A stretch of 32,382 nt of DNA, taken from contig CANLPK010000022.1 in NCBI GenBank assembly GCA_947492885.1, positions 1 to 32,382 on the forward strand, given 5' to 3'. Source of the DNA: Bacteroidota bacterium (GTDB taxonomy: Bacteria; Bacteroidota; Bacteroidia; UKL13-3). Under the pieces are notes generated by a model, which was given only the letters and a program-made list of their open reading frames with translations, ran no database searches and had not been told where the DNA came from. Shown piece after piece: positions 17,030-25,929 of the stretch (position 1 is its first letter; each line of letters opens with the position of its first letter). A program made the position numbers and the translations under genes.

Positions 17030-18775
17030 TTAGGATTGCTTTATAGGAAATGATACTTTGGATGGCTTCATCCATTTATTGAAATTGCGTTGTGTATGTG
17101 TATCGGCTTGTGTATCCTGCATGAGATGATGATTCATGAAATAAGAACCCTTGTCATGAAGCGTATAATCGTAGGATTCATTATTTCTAATAATTGTGAT
17201 GATAGGCTCGGATTGCTTGCCTAATAAGAGTAATAGCATTTCGAGGTTACTCACATGAACTGAATTGAGTTCAATAATTTGATCGCCAATGGCGACTCCA
17301 TTTAGGTAAGCGTTACTATTGGGTGCCACTTGATAAATCACCACTTTCTCATTAATTTGTTGTGCTCTAATTCCAAATTCATTTTGAAGGATATCGGTTT
17401 CTGAAATTTGCATTTGGAGCCCTAATAACGCAAGTGCTTTATCGAGATGCTTTTCAATTAGCCCACGTCCATGAATTATTTCATCAAAATACCAATCGTA
17501 ACGATGGCCTGTAATGCGCTCTATGGTCGCTTTCCAAAGGGCTTCATCATAACCTAAACCTCTTTTATATGCATCGGTATACAATTGTTTGAGCATATCG
17601 TCGAGGCAATATTCACCTTCGGTTTGTGAGATACAATGGGCATCCAAAATCAATGCCGCGAGTAATCCTTCTGTATAAATATTTACTTTCCTATCGGGGA
17701 TGCCTGGGGCATAACCATCGAGCCAGGTATCGGTACTGCTATCGGCCAGGCTATGATTATAGCGCCCATAATTATTGAAATGTTTATTCAAATGCACATC
17801 CAGTTCGGCACATAATTGTTCGAATGAATATACCCCCGATCTCCACAAAATTAGATCGCCATAATATGTGGTTACCCCCTCGTAAACATAGCCCATATTG
17901 CTATAATTTTCTATATCGAATTGATAAGGAAGCATGCTCGAAGGGCGAATTCTTTTTACATTCCAAAGATGAAAAAGTTCATGAGAACACAATCCAACAA
18001 AGTCGGTATAAAGGGCGTCTTCCATGAGTTTGATGCCAGGCCCAAGGGCATTCACAGAGCTATTCAAATGCTCCACCCCATGATGAAAATTCACAGGCAG
18101 CATTTGCATCAAGAAATGATAATCCTTGCATTCGCAATCGCCAAACAATTTAATTTGTTCTAAGGTGAACTTTGTAAAATCGTCCACAATTTGTTTCTCA
18201 TCAAGTACCACTTCACCCTGAAACCAAATATGGAAATTGGTGGTGTCGACGCGGTATTGAAGGTGCTTCATCGATGCTGAGGCAATCAATGGGCTATCGG
18301 CTAACGCATCATAATTATCGGCGAGGAGCGTATGTTTGGTGAGTTTGGGAAGTTGTGTGGCGACATGATAATTGCCAGGGATAACGAGACGAACTTGAAT
18401 GGGTTCCTGGGTACGGCCTGCTGCAAACATGAAGCAATTCACCGGATTTAAGTACAATTGTGTTTCGTCGAGATAAGAGGAGCCTGCATTTAAAACGGCG
18501 GCATAATATCGGTATCTTATAATAACCTGTGACTCAGTTCCTGCTTCAATTTGCCAAGTGTCTTTGCCCGTTTTGAAACTTTTCAAAGGCTGTTGCATGG
18601 CATTGGTAACCTTTACCTGCTGCACATTCTGGGCGAAATTGCCAATTTCATATCGACCTGGTCTCCAACTCGGAAGATGAATATTTAGTAGCGCGTCTTT
18701 ATTGTCTTCGATATACATTGTGAAGTCGATAAAGTGATGCTGCGGCAGGGTATAGGTTACGTCGAATTTTATCAT
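17030..18775 (-). CDS. M61-family metallopeptidase (glycyl aminopeptidase type) with PDZ domain
   Basis: This 581-aa zinc peptidase has the gluzincin motif HELFH at residues 265-269 followed by WNVKRIRP, a signature of family M61. The third zinc ligand is the glutamate of EGVTTYY (E299). The N-terminal beta domain (1-170) contains SWRPGRYEI, also typical. Residues about 455-545 form a PDZ domain (VVIYQVAPNSNAYLNGVAIGDQIIELN). M61 enzymes cleave N-terminal Gly or Ala from peptides. Unlike many relatives, this version starts directly with the mature fold (MIKFDVTYTL), with no signal peptide, so a cytoplasmic location is likely. It is divergent from the PBP gene, with a palindromic element between them. 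Confidence 0.92.
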   Translation of the reverse strand: MIKFDVTYTLPQHHFIDFTMYIEDNKDALLNIHLPSWRPGRYEIGNFAQNVQQVKVTNAMQQPLKSFKTGKDTWQIEAGTESQVIIRYRYYAAVLNAGSSYLDETQLYLNPVNCFMFAAGRTQEPIQVRLVIPGNYHVATQLPKLTKHTLLADNYDALADSPLIASASMKHLQYRVDTTNFHIWFQGEVVLDEKQIVDDFTKFTLEQIKLFGDCECKDYHFLMQMLPVNFHHGVEHLNSSVNALGPGIKLMEDALYTDFVGLCSHELFHLWNVKRIRPSSMLPYQFDIENYSNMGYVYEGVTTYYGDLILWRSGVYSFEQLCAELDVHLNKHFNNYGRYNHSLADSSTDTWLDGYAPGIPDRKVNIYTEGLLAALILDAHCISQTEGEYCLDDMLKQLYTDAYKRGLGYDEALWKATIERITGHRYDWYFDEIIHGRGLIEKHLDKALALLGLQMQISETDILQNEFGIRAQQINEKVVIYQVAPNSNAYLNGVAIGDQIIELNSVHVSNLEMLLLLLGKQSEPIITIIRNNESYDYTLHDKGSYFMNHHLMQDTQADTHTQRNFNKWMKPSKVSFPIKQS

Positions 18776-18785
18776 GTTTCTACTG

Positions 18786-18793
18786 CAATCTTA
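18786..18793 (-). promoter_or_regulatory. Possible -7 element of the M61 peptidase gene
   Basis: On the minus strand TAAGATTG (one mismatch to TAnnTTTG), followed by CA, ends 10 nt before the ATG at 18775. Transcripts would be nearly leaderless. Confidence 0.3.
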
Positions 18794-18862
18794 TTAAAAA
18801 TAATTTATATATTTTTTTCTTTTTGCCGAATACTTAGGAGTCGAAAGGCATTATTAATACTA

Positions 18863-18949
18863 TTTCCCGAAAATGCTCGTTGAGGGTTTGATTTCTATTA
18901 CTTGGCTTCGCTTCAGCCAGCTAATGAAATCATATATTTTTCGGAAATA
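18863..18949. repeat. Nested palindromic element between divergent promoters
   Basis: The inner inverted repeat has arms at 18889-18907 and 18915-18932. They match as TGATTTC/GAAATCA, ATTA/TAAT and TGGCT/AGCCA, with one bulge and two mismatches around a 7-nt loop. Outer arms TTTCCCGAAAAT (from 18863) and ATTTTTCGGAAAT (18937-18949) extend the symmetry. The element lies between divergently transcribed genes, so it is not a terminator for either. It may be a REP/MITE-like element or a regulatory structure. Confidence 0.65.
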
Positions 18950-18964
18950 AATTCAAACGTTTGC

Positions 18965-18972
18965 TATCTTTG
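18965..18972 (+). promoter_or_regulatory. -7 promoter element of the PBP gene
   Basis: TATCTTTG matches TAnnTTTG exactly and ends 14 nt before the ATG at 18987. A TTCG at 18940-18943, inside the right outer arm of the palindrome, is at roughly -33. Confidence 0.55.
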
Positions 18973-18986
18973 CGCTACGTATAATT

Positions 18987-21182
18987 ATGGCATTTAAATT
19001 GGCATTACCTCCTTTCAATCCTCAAAAGTTTCTTAAGTTTTTTTGGTACTGCGTCATGGGTGGCATGGGCTTGTTTTTCCTGATGTTGCTAATGATTAGC
19101 TGGGGCTGGTTTGGAAAGCTCCCATCTACCAAAGAACTAGAGGATCCTACACCTTCTCTCGCATCAGAAGTATTTGCTGATGACTCTACCACGGTGCTTG
19201 GACGATTCTATATTGAAAATCGAAGTAACTCCAATCATCGAGAAATTAGCCAATACGTTTATGATGCCTTGATCGCCACCGAAGATGTGCGTTTCGAAGA
19301 GCATTCAGGAATCGATACCCGACGATTGATTTCGGCCTCATTAAAATTAGGAACCAATGGTGGTGCCAGTACCATCACACAGCAGCTTGCTAAAAATTTA
19401 TTTAAAACGCGTAAGAACTCCAATATTTTCGCCACCATCTGGGCCAAACTAAAAGAGTGGGTACTTTGTATACGCTTGGAGCGATTATATACCAAGGAGG
19501 AAATCATTACAATGTACCTCAATACAGTGCAGTTTCAGGGCAATGCCTTTGGAATTAAAACGGCCTCTAAAGTTTTTTTTAACAAAACACCAGATAAACT
19601 CAACCTTCAAGAATCGGCCACCTTAGTGGGATTGCTCAAGGCGATTGGAAAATACAACCCCATTTCAAATCCAGAGAAATCGAAATACCGCAGAAACACC
19701 GTATTGGAGCAAATGACGAAGAACAATTATCTCAAAAAGGAAATCTGTGATTCGGTAAAGTTAATTCCCATTGAAACGCATTATAGTTCGGAGAGCCATA
19801 CCCAAGGTTCCGCTACTTATTTCCGTGAATACCTGAGAGAGTATCTCAATAAATGGTGCGATGAAAATAACTATAATTTGTATCGTGATGGTTTGAAAAT
19901 TTATACCACGATCAATGCTCATATGCAACAATATGCTGAGGAGGCAGTTGCTAAGCACATGAAGACCCTTCAAAAGGAATTTCATGGTATGTATAAGAAA
20001 AGCACGCCATGGAAGAAGAACTCCGAAAGCTTGAACAATGCCATGCAAAATACCGATAGGTATATTGAGATGAAGAAGAATAATGCTACGGATGATCAAA
20101 TTTATGATGCCTTTTATTCTCCAGCAAAAATGAAAATATTTACCTGGGATGGAGATCGCGATACTACCATGACTCCCATGGATTCTATCAAGCATTACTT
20201 GTATTTTTTGAATTGTGGTTTCATGAGTATGAATCCCAAAAACGGATTTATTAAAGCATGGGTTGGGGGGGTTAACTATAAATTTTTCAAGGTAGATCAC
20301 GTAAGCACCAAACGTCAACCTGGCTCTACTTTCAAGCCGTTTACTTATGCGTATGCCGTGGATAATGGAATTCCACCATGTACTTACTTCTCAAATACAC
20401 CACCCGTATTTAAAGGGTATGAAAGCTGGCAACCAAAAAATGCCGATGGTAGCTATGGTGGCTCCCTCAGTATGCGCACCGGGATTGCATTATCAATTAA
20501 CTGTATTGCGGCACAGGTATTATCACAATTCAACGAACAAGGCCCACAAGGTGTAATTGATTTATGCCGTAAAATGGGTATCACGAGCGACCTAAAACCA
20601 TATCCTACTATTTGTTTGGGCGTGTTTGACGTTTCGGTGTATGAAATGGTTGGAGCTTATAGCACCTTCGCTAATGGCGGTGTATGGACTGAACCCATTT
20701 TCATCCAGAAAATTGTAGATAAGAACGGGAATTTACTGCAGGATTTTTCTCCAAGAACCACCGAAGCCATGGGAGCCGATAAGGCCTATGTAATGCTCGA
20801 TATGATGAAAGGATGTGTGAATTTTGGTACAGGGGTAGAGGTAAGAACTCGTTTTGGATTGAATACACCCATTGCTGCAAAAACAGGAACAACAAGCAAT
20901 TATGCCGATGGATGGTTTATTGGTATCACTCCCGATTTAGTGAGTGGGGGATGGGTTGGTAACGACGATCGTACCATTCACTTCCCCGATATTTATCACG
21001 GCTGCGGTGGACATATGAGCTTGCCAATTTGGGCTTACTATATGCAAAAAGTATATGCCGATAGATCCTTGAATATTAGTCAGGGTGATTTCGAATATCC
21101 TAAAACAGAAATAAAAGTTGATATGAATTGCTCTAATAACGACGATGCGGAAACGTATAAAGATTTCCTCATTGGATATTAG
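18987..21182 (+). CDS. Bifunctional penicillin-binding protein, class A (PBP1A type)
   Basis: This 731-aa enzyme polymerises lipid II into glycan strands and cross-links stem peptides outside the inner membrane. A single N-terminal membrane anchor (about residues 17-41) follows a short cytoplasmic tail. The GT51 transglycosylase domain shows the catalytic Glu99 in ATEDVRFEEHSGID and the GGASTITQQLAKNLF motif (126-139). The transpeptidase domain has the active-site serine S447 in GSTFKP (SxxK, K450), SIN (503-505) and KTG (632-634). All key residues are present. A linker at about 330-400 holds an inserted charged helical stretch. The next gene, a glycosyltransferase, starts 62 nt later on the same strand. 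Confidence 0.95.
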   Translation: MAFKLALPPFNPQKFLKFFWYCVMGGMGLFFLMLLMISWGWFGKLPSTKELEDPTPSLASEVFADDSTTVLGRFYIENRSNSNHREISQYVYDALIATEDVRFEEHSGIDTRRLISASLKLGTNGGASTITQQLAKNLFKTRKNSNIFATIWAKLKEWVLCIRLERLYTKEEIITMYLNTVQFQGNAFGIKTASKVFFNKTPDKLNLQESATLVGLLKAIGKYNPISNPEKSKYRRNTVLEQMTKNNYLKKEICDSVKLIPIETHYSSESHTQGSATYFREYLREYLNKWCDENNYNLYRDGLKIYTTINAHMQQYAEEAVAKHMKTLQKEFHGMYKKSTPWKKNSESLNNAMQNTDRYIEMKKNNATDDQIYDAFYSPAKMKIFTWDGDRDTTMTPMDSIKHYLYFLNCGFMSMNPKNGFIKAWVGGVNYKFFKVDHVSTKRQPGSTFKPFTYAYAVDNGIPPCTYFSNTPPVFKGYESWQPKNADGSYGGSLSMRTGIALSINCIAAQVLSQFNEQGPQGVIDLCRKMGITSDLKPYPTICLGVFDVSVYEMVGAYSTFANGGVWTEPIFIQKIVDKNGNLLQDFSPRTTEAMGADKAYVMLDMMKGCVNFGTGVEVRTRFGLNTPIAAKTGTTSNYADGWFIGITPDLVSGGWVGNDDRTIHFPDIYHGCGGHMSLPIWAYYMQKVYADRSLNISQGDFEYPKTEIKVDMNCSNNDDAETYKDFLIGY

Positions 21183-21244
21183 ATTATTTATTTTCAAATC
21201 ATCGAATTATATCACCAACTCACTTCATTTTTAGGAATCAGTAT

Positions 21245-22375
21245 ATGAGTAAGAAAATTGTTTTAGTAGGCTCGGCCTATCCACTCCGAGGTGGACTCGC
21301 AACCTATAACGAACGTCTGATTCGTGAATTTAATACGGAAGGAAATGATGCCTCCATCATCACCTTTTCTTTGCAATATCCAGAGTTTTTATTTCCAGGA
21401 AAAACACAGTTAAGCACCGACCCCCAACCGGATGATTTAAATATTGAGGTGGCCGTGAATAGCATTAACCCACTCAATTGGATTCGTGTAGGTAAGAAGA
21501 TTAAGAAGCTCAACCCCGATATTTTAATTTTCAAATACTGGACCCCTTTTATGGCGCCGTGTTTTGGAACCATCATTCGTTATGCACGTACCCCAAAACT
21601 AAAAGTAATCACCATCTGCGATAATATCATCCCGCATGAAAAGCATTTTTTTGATGATACTTTGAATAAGTATTTTTTAAATTCTGTGGATGGATTTATT
21701 TGCATGAGTGAAAGTGTTCAACACGATTTATTGCAATATTTACCCAAGGCAAAAAACATTTTAACTCCGCATCCTGTTTATGATAATTTCGGAAATGCAT
21801 TGGCAAAAAATATTGCACGTGAGAAATTCAATGTAGATGAAGACGAAAAAATAGTTTTGTTCTTCGGGTTCATCCGGCAATACAAAGGACTCGATATTTT
21901 ACTTCATGCCATGGCCGACCCGCGTGTTCGTGAATTGAATATCAAAGCCATCATCGGTGGTGAATACTATGAAGACGCTGCCCCTTATTTAGAATTGATA
22001 AAATCCTTAGGAATAGAAAAGAATCTCATCATCAAAACAGATTTTATTCCCAATGAGGAAGTGAAATATTATTTTGGTGCCGCCGATATTGTTGTTCAAC
22101 CATACAAGAGTGCAACACAAAGTGGCATCTCGCAAATATGTTATCATTTCGAAAAGCCCATGATTGTAACCCGTGTGGGAGGATTGCCCGAAATTGTACC
22201 ACATTTAAAATGCGGCTATGTATGTGAGGTAAACGCTACCTCCGTTGCCGATGCCATCATCGATTTTTATGCCCATGACCTACGACCTGAATTCGCCGCC
22301 CATCTCATCGAAGAAAAGAAGAAGTATCAATGGGATCAAATGACGGCTTCGATTATGGAGTTGATTGAGATGTAA
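21245..22375 (+). CDS. GT4-family glycosyltransferase
   Basis: This 376-aa GT-B enzyme starts with KKIVLVGSAYPLRGGLATYNERL, the glycine-rich acceptor-side loop of family 4. The C-terminal donor domain has KIVLFFGFIRQYKGLDILLHAM, then IIGGEYYEDAAPYL, and the nucleotide-sugar region YFGAADIVVQPYKSATQSGI with FEKPMIVTRVGGLPEIV, which is the family's EX7E-like segment. The likely role is sugar transfer to a surface or lipid-linked acceptor. Which sugar cannot be read from the sequence. It follows the PBP gene on the same strand. Its stop codon runs directly into a heptanucleotide repeat array. Confidence 0.92.
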   Translation: MSKKIVLVGSAYPLRGGLATYNERLIREFNTEGNDASIITFSLQYPEFLFPGKTQLSTDPQPDDLNIEVAVNSINPLNWIRVGKKIKKLNPDILIFKYWTPFMAPCFGTIIRYARTPKLKVITICDNIIPHEKHFFDDTLNKYFLNSVDGFICMSESVQHDLLQYLPKAKNILTPHPVYDNFGNALAKNIAREKFNVDEDEKIVLFFGFIRQYKGLDILLHAMADPRVRELNIKAIIGGEYYEDAAPYLELIKSLGIEKNLIIKTDFIPNEEVKYYFGAADIVVQPYKSATQSGISQICYHFEKPMIVTRVGGLPEIVPHLKCGYVCEVNATSVADAIIDFYAHDLRPEFAAHLIEEKKKYQWDQMTASIMELIEM

Positions 22376-22430
22376 GTCTTAAGTACTAAGTACAAAGTAT
22401 TAAGTATTAAGTACAGAGTACAAAGTACTA
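22375..22430 (+). repeat. Heptanucleotide tandem array 1 (AGTACTA type, 8 units)
   Basis: Eight consecutive 7-nt units starting at 22375 read AGTCTTA, AGTACTA, AGTACAA, AGTATTA, AGTATTA, AGTACAG, AGTACAA, AGTACTA. The period is exact, with substitutions only in the last four positions. It begins on the last base of the upstream stop codon. Confidence 0.92.
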
Positions 22431-22449
22431 TGACCAAATAAAGGGATGA

Positions 22450-22530
22450 ACTACTAAATACTAAATACAGAATACTAACTAACTACTGAATACTAAATAC
22501 TAATTACTGAATACTAACTACTAATCACCA
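22450..22530 (+). repeat. Heptanucleotide tandem array 2 (AATACTA type, about 11 units)
   Basis: From 22450 the units read ACTACTA, AATACTA, AATACAG, AATACTA, then a 4-nt partial ACTA, then ACTACTG, AATACTA, AATACTA, ATTACTG, AATACTA, ACTACTA, ATCACCA. The unit differs from array 1 mainly by G to A at the second position. The array ends 14 nt before the helicase start. The 19 nt between the arrays (22431-22449) are not repetitive. Confidence 0.9.
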
Positions 22531-22544
22531 CCACCAACGCCCCA

Positions 22545-23873
22545 TTGTACAATATCACCACCACCCCCGATTTCGAAGTGCTTTTTCAGGCCTATCAATC
22601 GCCATTGCAAAAAATGGAACGAGCCGGACAAATGCTTTTCTTAACAGGAAAAGCAGGTACGGGAAAGTCAACGGTACTAAAGCTTTATACGATGTTACAT
22701 CCATCAGATACCATTGTACTTGCGCCTACAGGAATCGCGGCAATCAATTGTGGAGGAGTAACAATTCATTCGTTTTTCGGTTTGCCATTTCGCCCCGTCA
22801 TCATTGCCGATGAAGAAATAAAAAAGTATGGAAAGAGTCATCCGAAAAATAAACTCATCAATAATGCGACTACTTTTATTATCGATGAAATTTCGATGGT
22901 AAGGGCTGATGTGCTTGATGCCATCGACTATTCGTTGCGTATCAATACAGGGAATTTGAATATCCCCTTCGGAGGCAAGCGCATGATTTTTATTGGTGAT
23001 ATGTTTCAGTTGGAACCCGTGGTGCAAAACAATATCGTGGAAAAGCTCATGTTTAGTGAGTTTTACGCTTCTCCATATTTTTTTAGTGCCAAGGTATTCG
23101 AGAATATTCAATTAGAAATGATTGAGCTTAGCAAGGTGTATCGCCAGCAAGACTCCTATTTCATTGGCATTTTGGATAATATTCGGGAACGGGAAGTGGA
23201 GGAAGAGGATATGTTTAATTTGAACCAGCAGCAATTGCCCGCCGAAGCCGAACTCGATCCGTACACGATTACCCTTACCACCACCAATGCCACTGCGCAA
23301 CTCATCAACGACAAACAATTATTGAATCTCGACCCACCCGAATTTTTGTATAAGGCCATTGTGAGTGGCGAAATAAATAAGAACCATGTAAGTGGAGATG
23401 AAAATTTACGATTGAGATTGGGAGCACAGGTTGTTTTTTTAAAGAACGATGTAAACAAGCGCTGGGTGAATGGTACCATTGGAAAAGTAACTTATTGCGA
23501 TGCCACACAAATACGCGTTGCATTTGAAGATGGGAGTGAGCACGAAGTATTGCCAGCCGATTGGGAGAATAATTTATATCGATGGGACGAAGCTAAAAAG
23601 AGAGTAGCCACCGAAACCATTGGCACGTTCAAACAATTCCCTATTAAACCCGCATGGGCCATTACCATTCATAAAAGCCAAGGCCTTACCTTCGATCGTT
23701 TACGAATTGATTTAGGGAAGGGAACCTTTGCGCATGGTCAATTATATGTAGCCTTAAGTCGTGCACGTACCCTTGAAGGCATCAAGCTCAATCGAGCCAT
23801 TCGCTATAACGATATCATCGTTGACGAACGCATCATCGACTTCATGATTGAGATGCGAAGAAATAAAGTGTAA
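22545..23873 (+). CDS. SF1B DNA helicase, Pif1/Dda/RecD2-like
   Basis: This 442-aa ATP-dependent helicase has motif I GKAGTGKST (35-43), motif Ia LAPTGIAAIN, motif II IIDEISM (112-118), and motif III IGDMFQLEPVV. The C-terminal motifs V/VI are AITIHKSQGLTFDRL and GQLYVALSRAR, the UvrD_C_2-type pattern of Pif1/Dda/RecD helicases. These enzymes move 5' to 3' on single-stranded DNA and take part in replication, repair or recombination. It lacks the N-terminal domains of RecD2. The start is TTG at 22545. An in-frame stop lies at 22515 and the first ATG (residue 24) is too close to the P-loop. It converges on the next gene with an 8-nt gap. Confidence 0.9.
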   Translation: MYNITTTPDFEVLFQAYQSPLQKMERAGQMLFLTGKAGTGKSTVLKLYTMLHPSDTIVLAPTGIAAINCGGVTIHSFFGLPFRPVIIADEEIKKYGKSHPKNKLINNATTFIIDEISMVRADVLDAIDYSLRINTGNLNIPFGGKRMIFIGDMFQLEPVVQNNIVEKLMFSEFYASPYFFSAKVFENIQLEMIELSKVYRQQDSYFIGILDNIREREVEEEDMFNLNQQQLPAEAELDPYTITLTTTNATAQLINDKQLLNLDPPEFLYKAIVSGEINKNHVSGDENLRLRLGAQVVFLKNDVNKRWVNGTIGKVTYCDATQIRVAFEDGSEHEVLPADWENNLYRWDEAKKRVATETIGTFKQFPIKPAWAITIHKSQGLTFDRLRIDLGKGTFAHGQLYVALSRARTLEGIKLNRAIRYNDIIVDERIIDFMIEMRRNKV

Positions 23874-23880
23874 TACTCAA

Positions 23881-24942
23881 TTAAAATCCGTGGTACCAAG
23901 AAAGTGACGGCAAGGGAAAAGAGAAACTATCATCGATGGTTTGAACATTTACTCCAGCCATATTAATTTGTATTGCATTATTATTGGTTGCTTGAAAACG
24001 CATTCCAGGCATAATGAACAAGAGAGAAACAGGCTTATTTACACGAACAACTTCTAAACGGCTAATTTGAGGAATAACAGGATTCTTTGAGTAATCAGCT
24101 TCTTGAATAATAGTATAGGTGTTCTCGTTAGCTTCTGTACTAAACAAACCTAACATCGAATCAAAAACAAAACTAGCTTTTGCCCCCACCTTTACAATTC
24201 CCGCAATTGAAAACATGGGCCCTTTACTCATTGGTTTAGGTACCGATTCATAATTTGGATAATTGTTTTGAATGGTGTATACGCCTACGGGGATCTGTTC
24301 TCTGGTTCCACCTGTTTGAAGGTAGGCATAACCAGCAGCTAATGTAACATTGCTTGAACGGGTGCCATAAGTAATGTTCCCAAAATGTAGTCCACCAAAT
24401 CCTCTGAAACTATTGAGATAACCGGTAGTACCTAAAAGCGTTCCCACTGAAAAATTGAGTTTTTCATTCTCTGTCTTGAAAGAATATTTCGCTGCCAAAA
24501 TAAGTGGGCTTGCAATCCAGGTCGACATAAAGCCTAAGGAGAACTGATCAGATAATGCGAAATGTACTTCAGGACCATATAAGTTGACCATCGCATAATT
24601 CTCACCTTTTTTAATGGGTAGTGCATTGGTGGTAAAGGTATAGCGGGTACTAAACGGGCCAGCCTGTAAGTATTTTCCTGCTACAACATTATCTTTGTCT
24701 TCGATTAATTTAATGCTTTTAATATCCGATTTTCGAATAAAAATTTTACCTAAATTTTCTGTTAATAGTAGTAACTCTCTTCCATCATCACTTAGTATTT
24801 TACCGATGAGTTCAGTTCCATCATTTTTAACAACCAAATAGGTTTTTGTAGAATCCATAGTTCCAGTTTGAGCCTTTGCATGCAGATTAAAAAACAGCAT
24901 GATGACAAACAACAAAAAGCAGGGGAGTAGATTTTTTTTCAT
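23881..24942 (-). CDS. Predicted outer-membrane barrel protein with N-terminal beta domain
   Basis: This 353-aa protein has a signal peptide (MKKNLLPCFLLFVIMLFFN to AKAQ). Residues about 30-85 form a small beta domain (TYLVVKNDGTELIGKILSDD, then LGKIFIRKSDIKSIKLI). This is an Sm/SH3-like pattern common in exported Bacteroidota proteins of unknown function. The rest is rich in alternating aromatic/polar strands (FALSDQFSLGFMSTWI, NVTLAAGYAYLQTGG) and ends in phenylalanine, which suggests a beta barrel in the outer membrane. I do not recognise a specific family. It is separated from the upstream EamA gene by 102 nt on the same strand. Confidence 0.75.
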   Translation of the reverse strand: MKKNLLPCFLLFVIMLFFNLHAKAQTGTMDSTKTYLVVKNDGTELIGKILSDDGRELLLLTENLGKIFIRKSDIKSIKLIEDKDNVVAGKYLQAGPFSTRYTFTTNALPIKKGENYAMVNLYGPEVHFALSDQFSLGFMSTWIASPLILAAKYSFKTENEKLNFSVGTLLGTTGYLNSFRGFGGLHFGNITYGTRSSNVTLAAGYAYLQTGGTREQIPVGVYTIQNNYPNYESVPKPMSKGPMFSIAGIVKVGAKASFVFDSMLGLFSTEANENTYTIIQEADYSKNPVIPQISRLEVVRVNKPVSLLFIMPGMRFQATNNNAIQINMAGVNVQTIDDSFSFPLPSLSWYHGF

Positions 24943-25044
24943 TTTTAGGGTAAAGGTTAAACGGATTATAAAGTATATGTTTGGTTGGCAAGATAAAGAA
25001 ACCTAGCTATAAATAAAACTTTCATTCCAAAGCCAGCGATTTAA

Positions 25045-25929
25045 CTATTTCGATTTCCTCACCAAAAACACCCCTGCTAAGATTAATGCTAAACAAAGTA
25101 ATGATTCTTTGGGAATGGTTTCACCAATGACCAAGGCGATTAAAATGGTAACGAAGGGCATGATATATGTAACCATGGAAGCGAAACTTGCGCTACTAAT
25201 TTTTACCAATTGGTAAAACATCACATTAGATAAGGCGGTGTTTAAAACGCCTAAGGCCACTGCAAACCATACATGCCGTTCATTCCATTGAATCAAAGAT
25301 AGGGAAGCGGTGCCTGCACTATTATCCATTCCAATGACAAGCAATAAAATATAAACTACCGCGATTCCAAGGGTTGACACGGTACCGATATATAATGATG
25401 GAACTTCTTTTAAGTAGGTATCCACAATATTGATATTCAAGCCATACATCATGGTGGCGACTACAATGAACAAACTAAGTTCTACATTATGTAAATTGAT
25501 ATTCCCTTTGGAAAGGAACAGAATGATGACTCCTGCGAAGCCAACCAATACACCAAGTGTTTTTTGAATGGTACTATTTTTATGAAAGAAGAGCACGCCA
25601 ATCACCAAAACCCATAAAGGAGTGAGTGCATTCAAAATTCCCCCCAGATTTGTATCCAATCCTTTCAAAGCCAGACAAAACAAAACGGCCGGGATACCAT
25701 TTCCTAAAAATCCGGAGAGGAGCAGCAATCCAATCTTATTTTTCGGAACCTTCCGTAAATGCCAGATGCTCCAGGGAAGGAGGGCTACCCCCGCGAAGGC
25801 GATACGCATGGCGGCCATTTGAAGGGGCGAATACACTTCCATACCTGCCTTCATAAAGAAGTAGCTGCATCCCCATAAAATGGTGAGAAACACAAAAAGA
25901 ATCCAAACCCAGGCTTTGCTTGCGTACAT
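25045..25929 (-). CDS. EamA-family (DMT superfamily) transporter
   Basis: This 294-aa inner-membrane protein has about ten transmembrane helices arranged as two EamA repeats. The first begins LTILWGCSYFFMKAGMEVYSPLQMAAMRI, with the family's P/N-rich first helix and R at the end of helix 2. The second ends ALSNVMFYQLVKISSASFASMVTYIMPFVTILI, then GETIPKESLLCLALILAGVFLV. Members export amino acids, nucleosides or other metabolites; the substrate cannot be predicted. It is transcribed away from rpoC and occupies the place where rpoB is usually found. Confidence 0.92.
   Translation of the reverse strand: MYASKAWVWILFVFLTILWGCSYFFMKAGMEVYSPLQMAAMRIAFAGVALLPWSIWHLRKVPKNKIGLLLLSGFLGNGIPAVLFCLALKGLDTNLGGILNALTPLWVLVIGVLFFHKNSTIQKTLGVLVGFAGVIILFLSKGNINLHNVELSLFIVVATMMYGLNINIVDTYLKEVPSLYIGTVSTLGIAVVYILLLVIGMDNSAGTASLSLIQWNERHVWFAVALGVLNTALSNVMFYQLVKISSASFASMVTYIMPFVTILIALVIGETIPKESLLCLALILAGVFLVRKSK

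Noticed and set aside
19761-20318. 185-codon minus-strand frame inside the PBP gene
   Set aside because: It is antisense to conserved PBP sequence, with no motif, signal or start context.
22375-22530. CRISPR array
   Set aside because: The units are 7 nt in direct succession without spacers, and no cas gene is present.
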